NCBI RefSeq assembly: GCF_932526225.1 | Contig: NC_064044.1 | Coordinates: forward strand, 6,224,747 to 6,288,746 | Source: Nematostella vectensis | Lineage: Eukaryota; Cnidaria; Anthozoa; Actiniaria; Edwardsiidae | Length of the DNA: 64,000 nucleotides | Direction: 5' to 3' | In this document: positions 12,101-22,100 of the stretch, piece after piece | Layout: each line of letters starts with the position of its first letter | Position numbering within the stretch: the stretch's first letter is position 1 | Notes under the pieces: generated by a model | Told to the model about the DNA's origin: nothing | What the model saw: only the letters and a program-made list of their open reading frames with translations | Database searches by the model: none | Program-made: the position numbers and the translations under genes

Positions 12101-15100
12101 TGTGGTCATCGCGCAGGTACCCTGTTGTGTCACACGCCAAGTCAGCCAGTCAGCCGCGCAACTACCAGGCTCCACTCGGTCTTACGCTTTTATGTGTTTT
12201 TTTTACCGCCTCACTTTAGTGCTTCAAAGTTCGTATGTTTACAGGAAAAAAAGCAGCTTGAATATAGTATTTAATGAGAAAATATGCAGATTCAAATGGG
12301 CTTAAGTCTTCGAGGAACCGTTTTGTCTGAAATACGTGCCGTTATACCATTGCATTCATTTTTGAGTAGCCAGAAGCCAGAATGGGTGGATCCAGGGTTT
12401 CTAAAAACAACAGGCCAAAGGGTGGGTGTACCAATATGTAATGCATGACAGGAGGTATATTTGTGGATCTTAATTTCAACACATTCTTCTGAATAATCAG
12501 TTGTGGTAAATGAAACAGTATGGCATCTAAATCTTTGGAATGCTGTTACATCCTTGATATATTCTTCACAAGGTCGAAGCTTGTTAGAATGCTGCTTTGA
12601 TTAAAAAAAATACATAGTGGAACTAAGTGGAAATAAGAATCGACCATTAGACTCTTGAAAAATATTTCCTGTCAACTAAGACACCTTGAACTTTTACAGC
12701 CTTTTTCACACCAAGGTTTAGTATTTGTTAACTTTCATACTGCATAGTCAATATTATTGAAGGAGTGCTTTCTTTAAAAAAAAAACATTCTAAAGACAGT
12801 TAGATCATTGGACACCTAAAACTACGACTATCAGTCAACACAAAAAGGTGTTAAGTGCTGGCTCCGCTTTCAGGCAGTGCCTAAATCTATTATTTAGGTG
12901 GATTGTTGTCCTTTTATAATCATAATCATCACCTGTAGTATGCCCTTGTCTTGACCCAGGTTGAATACAGCAGACAGGGATGCTACGAGCGGAGCAGATT
13001 ATGTGCCGGTCGTGAACAAAACTGTTACATTCTTTGCCATACTTGAAACCTATTGTTTCAATGTAACTATTAACGATGATAACATAACGGAAGCAGATGA
13101 GAAATTCTACGTCGAGCTAAGCAAGGATCCCAGTGATCTTGATGTTGTGCTAAACAACCAAAGAACGACAGTTACAATCACCAATGACGACCAAGGTGAC
13201 AATTTAAAACTACATTCAGATAAACATTTTATCTGTCTGTCTTTTTGTTTGTTTGTTGTGTAATTTATCTGCCTGTCTTTTTGTTTGTTTGTTGTGAATT
13301 TTTTTGTAAGTTCTTAACCTTTTATATCTGTGTCACAGTTGCGGTAGCCATTAAGTCTCCATACAACACAAAGGCAAGGGAAGGAGATTTTATAGAATTC
13401 ACTGTGTATGTGGTCAGTGGTGACCACTCTACTCCTCTCATTGTAAAGTAAGTCAAATTCGTAAGAATTTATATTATTATACGTCACCTCACCTTGCCTC
13501 ACCCCACCTCACCACACCTCACCTCATCCCACTTCACCTACCTTCACCATACCTCAATTCACCTCTTAAACTCATACTATCCTACCTTTCCTTTCACCGT
13601 TGTAGCCTAACCACAAATCGAGATGATATTAGCACTACCTCTGACTCCCTTGATGTGGAATTTCCGCAAACTATAATCATCCCTGCAAATGCAAGCAGCG
13701 TGACCTTCGCGGTGAAGATCATGGACGATGCATTGGTAGAGAGTGACGAGCTTCTTACTGTCACGCTAGTCAGTGGGGATCTATCACGCGTGACAATGCA
13801 TGGCAACGACACTGCTGTTATAAATATCGATGACGAGGCCGATAGAGGTACGCAAAACAATTTTTCGCTGAGTCTAAGGAGAATAATTGTTTTGGTATAT
13901 ACTTGGCGGGGACTGAATAAGACACATGTTGCTGCAATCTTTTTATCGAATTATCAACTTTGTTTAACTTAGTGGTGGACCATTAGAAATTTTGGGAGGG
14001 GGCTGTCAATTAAAAAAATACATGCATGGCCGATTCTTCAAAAAAAAAAAAATTGGAGAACTCCAAGCATTAACTTGCACAGCCTTTCTTGTAAAATAAA
14101 AATCCTACATACTCCGGGCCCACAAAAAAAGGCACAAAAAATTGCCCCCCCCCCCCCAAAAAAAAAAAAAATTCTAACGAAGTATCACTTCTGACAGTTT
14201 TGTCGCTTTAAATTCCCCAACAGACGATAATGTAGATTCACTAAAATAATTCTTTTTATTAAGAATGCATTATGCAGGCCTAAACTTTGAGTAACTTGTC
14301 GTTTCATTCGTATAAAGTGACTACTTTTTTACCTTGTGTGTTGGCTAGTGAAGCTCTTGTATGTATCTCATTGGAGAAATGATTGTAGTTTATTTCACGT
14401 TTATTATATGGCAACAACCACTTCCGGTGGAATGGCGCACCCTGATTGGCTGTTGAGCTGTCGGGGTCCTCCTGTAACGACCGCGGTCATTACAAAAAAA
14501 TTTCCGGACCGACGACTCTCTCGAGAAAATCAACAACACTGTTAATAGCAATTTTTTGCCACTTTTCTGCGAGGATGAGTTTCAATAGTTATATTCAGAC
14601 AGTGAGTTTTATTACCTACTCAAGCTTACTTATCTTATTTATTTTTTTTCCTCGATATAATTTCCAACTTTGTTTACCTTTCTTCGCTGATGTTCGTGAA
14701 GATTTTGTTCGCAATAACCATTGAGTGGCTTTGAGTGAAATCCAGTTCGTATTTCCACACAATGCTTTAAACCATTCACAAATGCAGAACTTCTAATTAA
14801 AGACATCCTCTGAATTTTAACCAACAATTTTTGGAAATAGTTTACTTTTCGCGTGTCTTGCACGGCTTCCGGTAAAGGAGAAAAAAAATTAGCTGCACGG
14901 CTGTCTCCCATTTTCTCGGTTTTTAGCCTAAATAACAAGGTTCTGGCTTTGAAATACTTCTACGATTTTTTAGAACAGCCAAGAGATGTTTTTTTAGCTT
15001 GAGAAGCTGTGCATTGAGTGACCCGCAAATGCTCGGCACAGTATGAATGACAGCCGTGCAGCTAGTTTTTTTTTCCACCCTTACCGGAAGCCGTGCAAGT

Positions 15101-17891
15101 AGACACAGCGTGTACTTTTAGTCCCAATTGATCGTCGCTTTCCACTCGAATTGATCGTAGAGATTTTTTCTTTCACTTGAATTCTCCGCAGACAGTAAGA
15201 TATATTCACTAAAATACTTGTCTTGAATAAAGATTCGTTATGCAGGTAAATTCTTCGAGTGATTTGCCTTTATTCCCCGTATAAAGAGACGATTTGCTAC
15301 CTTTTTTTATCGCAAATAAAATTTCAGCAAACTTGAAATTGTCGCGCGCGTTTCAAAATCATTATGGCGGGAACACAGGGAGTTTGAAGACGTTTTTCCC
15401 TAAAGACAACAATCTAAAGGAAATAACATAAAAAGAAATATGATGTTTTATGTGAAGGTCGGTAGAATCGGCGTAAAAAGCAATTTTCGATGGTCATTTT
15501 ACAAATCGATAATTTCGAGCTTTGAAGTTGAGCACTCGTGGCTTGTAAATCCAGAAAGGGTTTCTTCTTTCACTTCAGCAGCATAAGTTTTACTTCTCGT
15601 ACAAATATTTAAAAAAGTCCTCGGCCTCGGTCTGTACAAAAAGCCCGCGGGCTGAGATTTCTCAGTACGGACCTCGCGCTCGGTTAATAATTAGTATATA
15701 AAGCAAGTTGTTGAAAAGTCATCAAGGTAGTCGTTTCTTTAGTGCAATCTTTCAGGCTGTGAAAACGCGCGACAGCGTTTTTGAGAAAATAACGTCTGAC
15801 TTTCTATTACGGCAGAAAGGCGAATAATGATTGCTGCGATTTCGCGTAATGATGTAGTTGAGAGTGAGTCTACCATACTTTTTCTAACACTCGTAATGTC
15901 TCTCAGTTGCAGATCAGCAAAAGAGAGAAAAAGACCAGCAAGGTATGTGTGAGTTAAGCACGCTCTGCCAGTTGCCATGTGGCTGGGTTGGCTCACATGG
16001 GCTCATTCAAGCGACATACATGTTTCTATAGCAGACATGACAAATGTCTGTCAGTGCAAATAGCGATTGGCAAATGGCAGTTCTACGTTCTATGAATATG
16101 GATAAATCAAAACGATTGTTAAAGCTTCGCACCCTCGCCCCCCAGTGCACTGTTTTCCTTCGCGCGGACCACAGGTTCCCGAAAAACCCATTACTCGGAA
16201 ATTATGATATATTGACAACCGTATGGAAGAAAAATGAATCACATTTAGGCATTTTTATGAACAACATTCCAATGCATTCTGGAAATGGTGGGTGTGCTTT
16301 AAAAGATGAGAGGGTCCAGGGGGATCTCTGATAAAAACAGACGGGCCTGATCATCGGCAAAATCGATTTTAAATCATTGATAGCACTTTGGATGTGGTCA
16401 ACAGAAATTCTTACCCCTAAGAGATTGGGTGGTGGCCGAAGGTATTTCTAACCCTAAGTTCCAGAAAAACCGTTAAACACCTCCTAGGAGATAGCAGTTG
16501 CTCGAAATTTTAAACCATCCAAACCAGCGGCATAGCCAGAATTTTTAGCAGGAGGGGGCCCAAAAGGGGGACTGCATTTTTGGCTGCTAGAAGGGGGGGG
16601 AGGGGGGGGGGGGGTGGCTGGCTACGCCTCTACAAACTAAGTTATACTGTAGATATTTATATGAACTGAACTCATCCTAATAATCTTAACTCTGTTTCTG
16701 TCTCTGACCAGATATTGTGATTAAAGACCAGTTCTGGATCTTGCTTATCGTAGCTGTTGTGATGGCTGTTCTTGTATTCATCGCTGCCATCATCTTCTGT
16801 TTTATCGTCCGCAAATCGTAAGTACTAGAACGTCTATTAGGGGTGGACGCTTAGTAGAGGGGAGGGAGATAATATTAAGTAGCTACGTTTGCTTGAAGTA
16901 AAGTTTCTATTTACGCTCTTAAGGAAATGGTGTGTTCATTGCTTGGTTTGCAGGTGGTCCCTAGGTACAGCTTGTGTGGTGCAGTGTGTTGGTGCATGTC
17001 TCACTGTGCAGGTGGTCCCTAGGTACAGCTTGTGTGGTGCAGTGTGTTGGCGCATGTCTCACTGTGCAGGTGGTCCCTAGGTACAGCTTGTGTGGTGCAG
17101 TGTGTCAGTGCATGGCTCACTGTGCAGATGGTCCCTTGGTACAGCTTTTGTGGTACAGTGTATTAGTTCATGTTTCACTGTGCAGGTGGTCCCTAGGTAC
17201 AGCTTTTGTGGTGCAGTATTTTAATGTATGGCTCACTGTGCAGGTGGTCCCTAGGTACAACTTGTGTGGTGCGGTGTGTTGGTGCAGGATGTGGCTCACT
17301 GTGCAGTTTGTCGATATGTGCACCCTGTGTGGGGCAGTGTGTTAGTAGTGCATGACTCACTGTAAAGGTCATTCCTTAAGTACAGCTTGTGTGGTGCAGG
17401 ATGTGGCTGACTGGCAGGTGGTCCCTAGGTACAGCGTGTGATTCAGTGATTCATGGCTCACTGTAAAGGTTATTCCTTAAGTACAGCTTGTGTGGTGCAG
17501 GATGTGTCTGACTGGCAGGTGGTCCCTAGGTACAGCGTGTGATTCAGTGATTCATGGCTCACTGTAAAGGTCATTCCTTAAGTACAGCTTGTGTGGTGCA
17601 GGATGTGGCTGACTGGCAGGTGGTCCCTAGGTACAGCGTGTGATTCAGTGATTCATGGCTCACTGTAAAGGTCATTCCTTAAGTACGGCTTGTGTGGTGC
17701 AGGATTTGGCTCACTGTTGTCTGTTTGCAGTTTGTCCCTATGCACAGCTTGTATGGACTCAATATTTCTACTTCTTCTTAAACAGTTCTTTTGAATAAAT
17801 TGCCTTGCCTTGAGATTTTAATTTGTAACTTCTAAATTGCTTTTTTATTGTCTTTTGCAGAAGTCAGGAAAAGTCTGTACCCTATTTATAA
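1..17891 (+). CDS. Multi-Calx-beta single-pass membrane protein, 3' part of gene (15 exons seen)
   Basis: Exons: 1-108 (partial), 595-700, 837-1072, 2091-2193, 2828-3060, 3511-3616, 8202-8449, 8692-8797, 9046-9269, 11213-11318, 12960-13195, 13339-13447, 13606-13847, 16712-16817, 17861-17891. All borders are GT-AG and phases agree throughout, giving about 765 residues to a TAA at 17889-17891. Each Calx-beta repeat uses a short exon (103-109 bases, ending in phase 2) and a long exon (224-248 bases, ending in phase 1). Repeats show the family pattern: an acidic/glycine motif such as VVEDTG or VKEDQG, then an E-x-x-E-x-F motif such as NNETF, and an NDD-type end. Calx-beta domains are extracellular or Ca2+-binding beta-sandwiches in Na/Ca exchangers, integrin beta-4 and matrix proteins. 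A transmembrane exon and a 10-residue last exon follow. The 5' end and any signal peptide lie outside the window. Inferred role: surface adhesion or Ca2+-dependent recognition. The precise function is unknown. Confidence 0.85.
595..1072 (+). CDS. Calx-beta repeat A (exons 595-700 and 837-1072)
   Basis: The first exon gives AIFSFAAASYSVVEDTGYVT, the A-B strands with the usual acidic motif. The second gives NTEDGTAVSPVDFTALVNG, then VENNETFKALI and a QNDDMG end. All core Calx-beta positions (TxDGTA, DF/DY, E-x-x-E-x-F, NDD) are present. Introns are phase 2 inside the repeat and phase 1 after it. Confidence 0.85.
1199..1510. repeat. ACTC-rich microsatellite
   Basis: A run of imperfect CACT/CACTC units with CGCC and CACC interruptions in the intron after exon 837-1072. 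The rest of that intron, to 2090, shows no recognisable feature. Confidence 0.9.
2091..3060 (+). CDS. Calx-beta repeat B (exons 2091-2193 and 2828-3060)
   Basis: The short exon (103 bases) reads SVSFNQTLFVVNEGDSALLV. The long exon carries an ADYTLAND segment, the acidic motif MAETTESFIV and the end DTVDK. It resembles the third repeat of the minus-strand paralogue (short exon also 103 bases, ending FNVR against FNFR here). Two nested acceptors are possible (exon start at 2828 or 2834); I chose 2828 because it keeps the conserved R-L start of the second half. Confidence 0.8.
2217..2761. mobile_element. MITE-like element with about 55-base terminal inverted repeats
   Basis: The left end (TTAAACACGAGGTTTCGC...) and the reverse complement of the right end (2700-2761) match over about 55 bases, including AAAAGGGAAAGCTCC and CCCCCGGGCTC. 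There is no coding capacity. It fills most of the intron inside Calx-beta repeat B. Both outer ends are TTAA, which may be the target duplication. Confidence 0.75.
3511..8449 (+). CDS. Calx-beta repeat C (exons 3511-3616 and 8202-8449)
   Basis: The first half reads VNITISASTYTTNEEAGPVT. The second half has SPYQDYANFSKSF, then LEFDETFKLTLV and an RNDDA end. The 4.6-kb intron between the halves holds the large palindromic element and the hammerhead ribozyme listed separately. Confidence 0.8.
3617..4010. repeat. Short tandem repeats starting at a donor splice site
   Basis: Three copies of a roughly 30-base unit containing TCGTTGGCAATTGAGCGA follow the donor of exon 3511-3616 directly. At about 3846-3866 the exon-intron junction itself recurs (CCTGCTAGGTGAGTAAAC against TCTGCTAGGTGAGTGAAC), followed by more GTGAATGA-rich copies to about 4010. 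Confidence 0.7.
4620..5475. mobile_element. Nested fold-back element inside the left arm
   Basis: Positions 4876-4980 and 5146-5253 are near-perfect inverted repeats (AGCCCAAGCTCTTTATTTG in one arm, its complement in the other) around a 165-base spacer. Weaker pairing extends outward to 4630-4665 and 5431-5470. The centre is near 5.06 kb, unlike the surrounding palindrome, so this is a separate nested insertion. No protein is evident. Confidence 0.75.
6812..7751. mobile_element. Nested TIR element carrying a hammerhead ribozyme, about 0.94 kb
   Basis: Ends are TAAGGGCCTATGGTGCTATC (6812-6831) and its near complement (GATAGTACCATAGGCCCTTA, about 7732-7751). The other arm of the surrounding palindrome (4380-4420) gives the empty site: there, CACTAATTTGGTGG directly joins GGTTTTAA in the complementary order, while here 0.94 kb separates the two halves. 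A TA or TTA target duplication is likely. No transposase frame is visible, so it is probably non-autonomous. Confidence 0.75.
7089..7145 (+). ncRNA. Type I hammerhead ribozyme motif
   Basis: All core elements are in order: outer stem I CGGC (7089-7092) with GCCG (7142-7145); internal loop TATGC/ATT; inner stem I CATG (7098-7101) with CATG (7135-7138); CTGACGA (7102-7108), matching CUGANGA; stem II GTCC/GGAC with loop TAATAA; GAAA (7123-7126); very short stem III within CAGCTG (7127-7132); then TC with predicted cleavage after C7134. The internal loop in stem I and the stem II loop are placed for the tertiary contact known in natural hammerheads. Short stem III hammerheads are known from animal retroelements and often act as dimers. 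Activity is inferred, not shown. Confidence 0.85.
8692..9269 (+). CDS. Calx-beta repeat D, divergent (exons 8692-8797 and 9046-9269)
   Basis: Phases and exon sizes (106 and 224 bases) match the other repeats. The sequence is diverged: the first half reads VTLELVENGVVLLSNETSV, and the second half lacks the TxDGTA/DY motif and the E-x-x-E-x-F site (ISDRFFVLLE instead) and ends DKDG. This repeat has probably lost Ca2+ ligands. Confidence 0.7.
10025..10880. repeat. 149-base higher-order tandem repeat
   Basis: A 149-base unit repeats several times (frames recur at 10218, 10367 and 10516). Each unit is itself built of related segments of about 50 bases with cores like GCGTTCACACTTTGTTTTAC and CAAGTGTGAAA. 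It lies in the intron between exons 9046-9269 and 11213-11318. Open frames here are by-products of the repeat. Confidence 0.9.
11213..13195 (+). CDS. Calx-beta repeat E (exons 11213-11318 and 12960-13195)
   Basis: The first half reads FSSGSYFVKEDQGYVTV. The second half is canonical: SGADYVPV, then NDDNITEADEKFYVEL and a TNDDQ end. The acidic cluster D-D-N-x-x-x-E-x-D-E matches the Ca2+-coordinating region known for this family. Confidence 0.85.
11641..11970. mobile_element. Palindromic MITE-like element
   Basis: Ends CAAGGGAGCACGGCAGAATG (left) and the complement of CATTCTGCCGTGCTCTCTTG (right) pair over about 65 bases. The centre contains a second inverted pair, AAGCGTTTCTGTGGA and TCCACAGAAACGCTT. 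Non-coding, about 330 bases, in the intron before exon 12960-13195. Confidence 0.75.
13339..13847 (+). CDS. Calx-beta repeat F, membrane-proximal (exons 13339-13447 and 13606-13847)
   Basis: The first half (109 bases) reads VAVAIKSPYNTKAREGDFIE. The second half has DDALVESDELLTVTLVSG and ends IDDEADR. It joins in phase 1 to the transmembrane exon, as the last repeat (ending DEVDR) does in the minus-strand paralogue. Confidence 0.8.
13980..16711. other. Long intron with low-complexity tracts and paired repeats
   Basis: This is most of the intron between the last Calx-beta exon and the TM exon. It holds A- and C-runs (14040-14175), a direct duplication of about 110 bases (14194-14335 resembling 15168-15310, about 1 kb apart), an inverted pair (next entry), and a G-rich stretch with a CATAGCCAG/CTGGCTACG border (16,528-16,628). 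I see no gene in it. Confidence 0.6.
14857..15101. repeat. Inverted repeat pair, 48-base arms
   Basis: TTGCACGGCTTCCGGTAAAG...CTGCACGGCTGTC at 14857-14905 is complementary to GACAGCCGTGCAGCTAG...CCGGAAGCCGTGCAAG at about 15050-15101. The spacer is about 145 bases, so a strong stem-loop could form. Probably the ends of a small transposon. Confidence 0.75.
16712..16817 (+). CDS. Transmembrane exon of the plus-strand Calx-beta gene
   Basis: Reads KDQFWILLIVAVVMAVLVF, then IAAIIFCFIV and RKS: a hydrophobic run of about 27 residues followed by positive charge, as expected for a type I protein with its tail in the cytoplasm. Phase 1 in, phase 2 out, the same as the TM exon of the convergent paralogue. 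Confidence 0.85.
16945..17720. repeat. 58-base minisatellite in the last intron of the plus-strand gene
   Basis: Units share GGTGGTCCCTAGGTACAGC and GTGTGGTGCAGTGTG. Early copies are 58 bases apart (16953, 17011, 17069); later copies are variant and alternate with a TCATTCCTTAAGTACAGC form. The frames open across it are periodic artefacts. Confidence 0.9.
17861..17891 (+). CDS. Last coding exon, short cytoplasmic tail
   Basis: After the acceptor TTTTGCAG the frame gives SQEKSVPYL and a TAA at 17889-17891, so the cytoplasmic tail is only about 12 residues. No signalling motif is visible. Phase fits the TM exon. Confidence 0.75.
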
Positions 17892-18079
17892 TCAAGTAAA
17901 AAGGAAGACGCTCAAATCTATCTGAATTTCATCCTATACATACATGAAGTTGCAACAATGAAGATAGCCGACCAAGAAGTTTATATACAATCCCACCCGC
18001 ATAGAAGACTCGCTAGTGGTTACCCGCATAGAAGACTCGCTAGTCGTTAGCACTTATTCATAAGCACGTAGTTATGCCA

Positions 18080-18260
18080 CAGGGCCATAGCAGGGGGTGG
18101 GGCACTGGGGGCACGTGCCCCCCCCCCCCACTATTTTTGAAAGTATAAGGAAATGACCAGTAGGGCGTGGCTGTGCCCCCCTCATATTTGCTTTAATGTT
18201 CCTATATTGTGCCCCCCCCCCCCCCCAAATCTTACATGAGCTGCTACGGCTCTTTGCCAG
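18080..18260. mobile_element. Small G/C-run MITE, copy 1
   Basis: CAGGGCCATAGCAGGGGGTG, then GGGCACTGGGGGCAC, a central AGGAAATGACCAGTAGGG, and an inverted end GAGCTGCTACGGCTCT. A related copy lies at about 30650-30820. It sits between the two convergent Calx-beta genes. Confidence 0.65.
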
Positions 18261-19094
18261 TTTCATTTTGTATTCACTTTTCAGTAGAAATATGTAGTTA
18301 CTGGATCCAGGACTATGGACAGCAGAACGAAGGACAGGCGTGGGGTGTGGAGGGATGTTGGTTGTGTGGTTTCTGATGATTGAGTAAGGAAGTTCCGCCT
18401 TCCAATATTTTTTTTCTGATGTAGTGCCTCCCGCTGCTTTCGCCTCGCCATCTGCTTCCGTCGTCCACGAGCTCTCGATAACCGAACACTTTTTAGGTCG
18501 TTGCCGGGCTTATTTGCAAACACTTGAGGCGACTTGTCTAATCACGATGCTAGCCAAGTTTTGTCAACTATTTTAAAGAATAAGACGCCCATTTGTTGTG
18601 AATTTGAAGATTTCTCGCCACACTTTCTATCGGTATTTATATCTTTCTTTATTAAAGCCCAGGCCTTTTTTAGCTTAAGGGAACTGGGAAATCTGGTAGG
18701 GAGATATTTCGGCTTGCCAGGTTAGATGAACATAAGGGGTGTATATTAGGCACGTCGAATGTTCTTTATACTCTATTTTTCATTAAAATTAATATTCAGA
18801 GATATTAACACCACCTTGTTAGCTAAGAAAACAAATCCAGTTTTGCAATGATCTCAGCGAAAAGTTTTTATTACAACTTTTTGCAATTACTAAACAATTT
18901 GTATTAGTAAGTTAAAGTTTGTGCTTACTCAATGACTATTTTTATATGGAATATATTGATATTGTTAAAAAGCTGTTTGCATGGTTAATAACAGATACGG
19001 ATTTTTTTTTTTTGGGGGGGTGCGGTTTCAAAGCTTGGATGGTACCATGAATACTTAGATCTGCACAGAATAGCGGTCCCCTCGACACTTGTTC
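18261..19094. other. Intergenic region between convergent genes
   Basis: It holds the likely 3' ends of both Calx-beta genes. Short frames of about 60-80 codons occur on both strands (for example basic residues near 18,400-18,520 on the minus strand) but have no recognisable domain or splice context. I call no gene here. Confidence 0.5.
18867..18872 (-). promoter_or_regulatory. Candidate polyadenylation signal AATAAA
   Basis: AATAAA on the minus strand, about 225 bases past the proposed stop of the minus-strand Calx-beta gene. Only the hexamer and its distance support it. Confidence 0.35.
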
Positions 19095-19107
19095 TTAGGC
19101 CTTCTCC
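19095..19107 (-). CDS. Proposed 13-base last coding exon (ends EKA)
   Basis: After the acceptor TTGTTTTCAG the bases G-GAG-AAG-GCC-TAA complete the split lysine codon and give EKA then stop. The phase fits the TM exon and makes the total divisible by three. The tail matches the short SQEKSVPYL tail of the paralogue in style. Such a short exon could arise by chance and other acceptors in the intron are possible. Confidence 0.45.
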
Positions 19108-22100
19108 CTGAAAACAAAAGTTGCAATATTCATATATTTTGAAAATATTTTTAAATTAACCTTGGAAAATGTTTTGATTCATCTCCAGAATGTTTTAGAC
19201 CCAATTAAGTAATCATTTCAATATAAAAGAAATATTTGGAAGATGCAAAAACGAAGCACTTTAACAAATTGAATAAGCCCACTACGCATCCTACAGCGCA
19301 CCTTACTAGCTACTCGCCTGGGTAAATTATTGCTGTTGCTTTTGGGTAATATATTGTTATGTTCGTGCAGCCTAGGCCCTGGCGTACTTTTTGGGTTTCC
19401 TGTGGTGATTCGGGTTTCCTGTGCTTGGTGATAGGCCGTCAAAAGAAAGATTTCCCTCTTACCTCACGACCACCCAAAATAATCCCGAACATAGGGCCAG
19501 GGACTTGGATATTTAACAGGTGAGTACCCAGGATTGGCTGAGGAAGGGGGGTGGGGGTGCGCAGTCATAGGTATCATGGAAAAAGTATATTTGAAAACTC
19601 CTAAGATATTACCTTTTTGGCCGCCAAGGGGGGGGGGGGGGGAGGGGGCTGCGCAGTCATAGGTATCATGGAAAAAGTATATTTGAAAACTCCTAAGATA
19701 TTACCTTTTTGGCCGCCAAGGGGGAAGGGAGGGGGCTGCGCAGTCATAGGTATCATGGAAAAAGTATATTTGAAAACTCCTAAGATATTACCTTTTTGGC
19801 CGCCAAGGGGGGGGGGGAGGGGGCTGCGCAGTCATAGGTATCATAGAAAAAGTATATTTGAAAACTCCTAAGATATTACCTTTTTGGCCGCCAAGGGGGG
19901 GGGGGGGGGGGGTGGGGGTGCGCAGTCATAGGTATCATGGAAAAAGTATATTTGAAAACTCCTAAGATATTACCTTTTTGGCCGCCAAGGGGGGGGGGGG
20001 GGGGGGTGGGGGTGCGCAGTCATAGGTATCATGGAAAAAGTATATTTGAAAACTCCTAAGATATTACCTTTTTGGCCGCCAAGGGGGGGGGGGGAGGGGG
20101 CTGCGCAGTCATAGGTATCATAGAAAAAGTATATTTGAAAACTCCTAAGATATTACCTTTTTGGCCGCCAAGGGGGGGGGGGGGGTGGGGGTGCGCAGTC
20201 ATAGGTATCATGGAAAAAGTATATTTGAAAACTCCTAAGATATTACCTTTTTGGCCGCCAAGGGGGGGGGAGGGGGCTGCGCAGTCATAGGTATCATAGA
20301 AAAAGTATATTTGAAAACTCCTAAGATATTACCTTTTTGGCCGCCAAGGGGGGGGGGAGGGGGCCTGCGCAGTCATAGGTATCATAGAAAAAGTATATTT
20401 GAAAACTCCTAAGATATTACCTTTTTGGCCGCCAAGGGGGGGGGGGGGGGGGTGGGGGTGCGCAGTCATAGGTATCATGGAAAAAGTATATTTGAAAACT
20501 CCTAAGATATTACCTTTTTGGCCGCCAAGGGGGGGGGAGGGGGCTGGCGCAGTCATAGGTATCATAGAAAAAGTATATTTGAAAACTCCTAAGATATTAC
20601 CTTTTTGGCCGCCAAGGGGGGGGGGGGGGGGGGTGGGGGTGCGCAGTCATAGGTATCATGGAAAAAGTATATTTGAAAACTCCTAAGATATTACCTTTTT
20701 GGCCGCCAAGGGGGGGGGGGGGGGGGGGGGTGGGGGTGCGCAGTCATAGGTATCATGGAAAAAGTATATTTGAAAACTCCTAAGATATTACCTTTTTGGC
20801 CGCCAAGGGGGGGGGGAGGGGGCTGCGCAGTCATAGGTATCATGGAAAAAGTATATTTGAAAACTCCTAAGATATTACCTTTTTGGCCGCCAAGGGGGGG
20901 GGGGGCTGCGCAGTCATAGGTATCATGGAAAAAGTATATTTGAAAACTCCTAAGATATTACCTTTTTGGCCGCCAAGGGGGGGGGGGGGGGGGTGGGGGT
21001 GCGCAGTCATAGGTATCATGGAAAAAGTATATTTGAAAACTCCTAAGATATTACCTTTTTGGCCGCCAAGGGGGGGGGGAGGGGGCTGCGCAGTCATAGG
21101 TATCATGGAAAAAGTATATTTGAAAACTCCTAAGATATTACCTTTTTGGCCGCCAAGGGGGGGGGGAGGGGGGCTGCGCAGTCATAGGTATCATGGAAAA
21201 AGTATATTTGAAAACTCCTAAGATATTACCTTTTTGGCCGCCAAGGGGGGGGGGGGGCTGCGCAGTCATAGGTATCATGGAAAAAGTATATTTGAAAACT
21301 CCTAAGATATTACCTTTTTGGCCGCCAAGGGGGGGGGGAGGGGGCTGCGCAGTCATAGGTATCATAGAAAAAGTATATTTGAAAACTCCTAAGATATTAC
21401 CTTTTTGGCCGCCAAGGGGGGGGGGGGGGGGTGGGGGTGCGCAGTCATAGGTATCATGGAAAAAGTATATTTGAAAACTCCTAAGATATTACCTTTTTGG
21501 CCGCCAAGGGGGGGGGAGGGGGCTGCGCAGTCATAGGTATCATAGAAAAAGTATATTTGAAAACTCCTAAGATATTACCTTTTTGGCCGCCAAGGGGGGG
21601 GGGGAGGGGGCTGCGCAGTCATAGGTATCATAGAAAAAGTATATTTGAAAACTCCTAAGATATTACCTTTTTGGCCGCCAAGGGGGGGGGGGGGGGGGTG
21701 GGGGTGCGCAGTCATAGGTATCATGGAAAAAGTATATTTGAAAACTCCTAAGATATTACCTTTTTGGCCGCCAAGGGGGGGGGGAGGGGGCTGCGCAGTC
21801 ATAGGTATCATAGAAAAAGTATATTTGAAAACTCCTAAGATATTACCTTTTTGGCCGCCAAGGGGGGGGGGGGGGGGGTGGGGGTGCGCAGTCATAGGTA
21901 TCATGGAAAAAGTATATTTGAAAACTCCTAAGATATTACCTTTTTGGCCGCCAAGGGGGGGGGGGGGGGTGGGGGTGCGCAGTCATAGGTATCATGGAAA
22001 AAGTATATTTGAAAACTCCTAAGATATTACCTTTTTGGCCGCCAAGGGGGGGGGGAGGGGGCTGCGCAGTCATAGGTATCATGGAAAAAGTATATTTGAA

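Noticed and set aside
16044-16331. 95-codon plus-strand frame in the intron before the TM exon
   Set aside because: No family similarity recognised and no compatible splice sites; inserting it would disrupt the phase match between the last Calx-beta exon and the TM exon.
18281-18725. Short frames on both strands between the convergent genes (basic minus-strand peptide and 63-codon plus-strand peptide)
   Set aside because: No recognisable domain, no splice partners, and the length is expected by chance.
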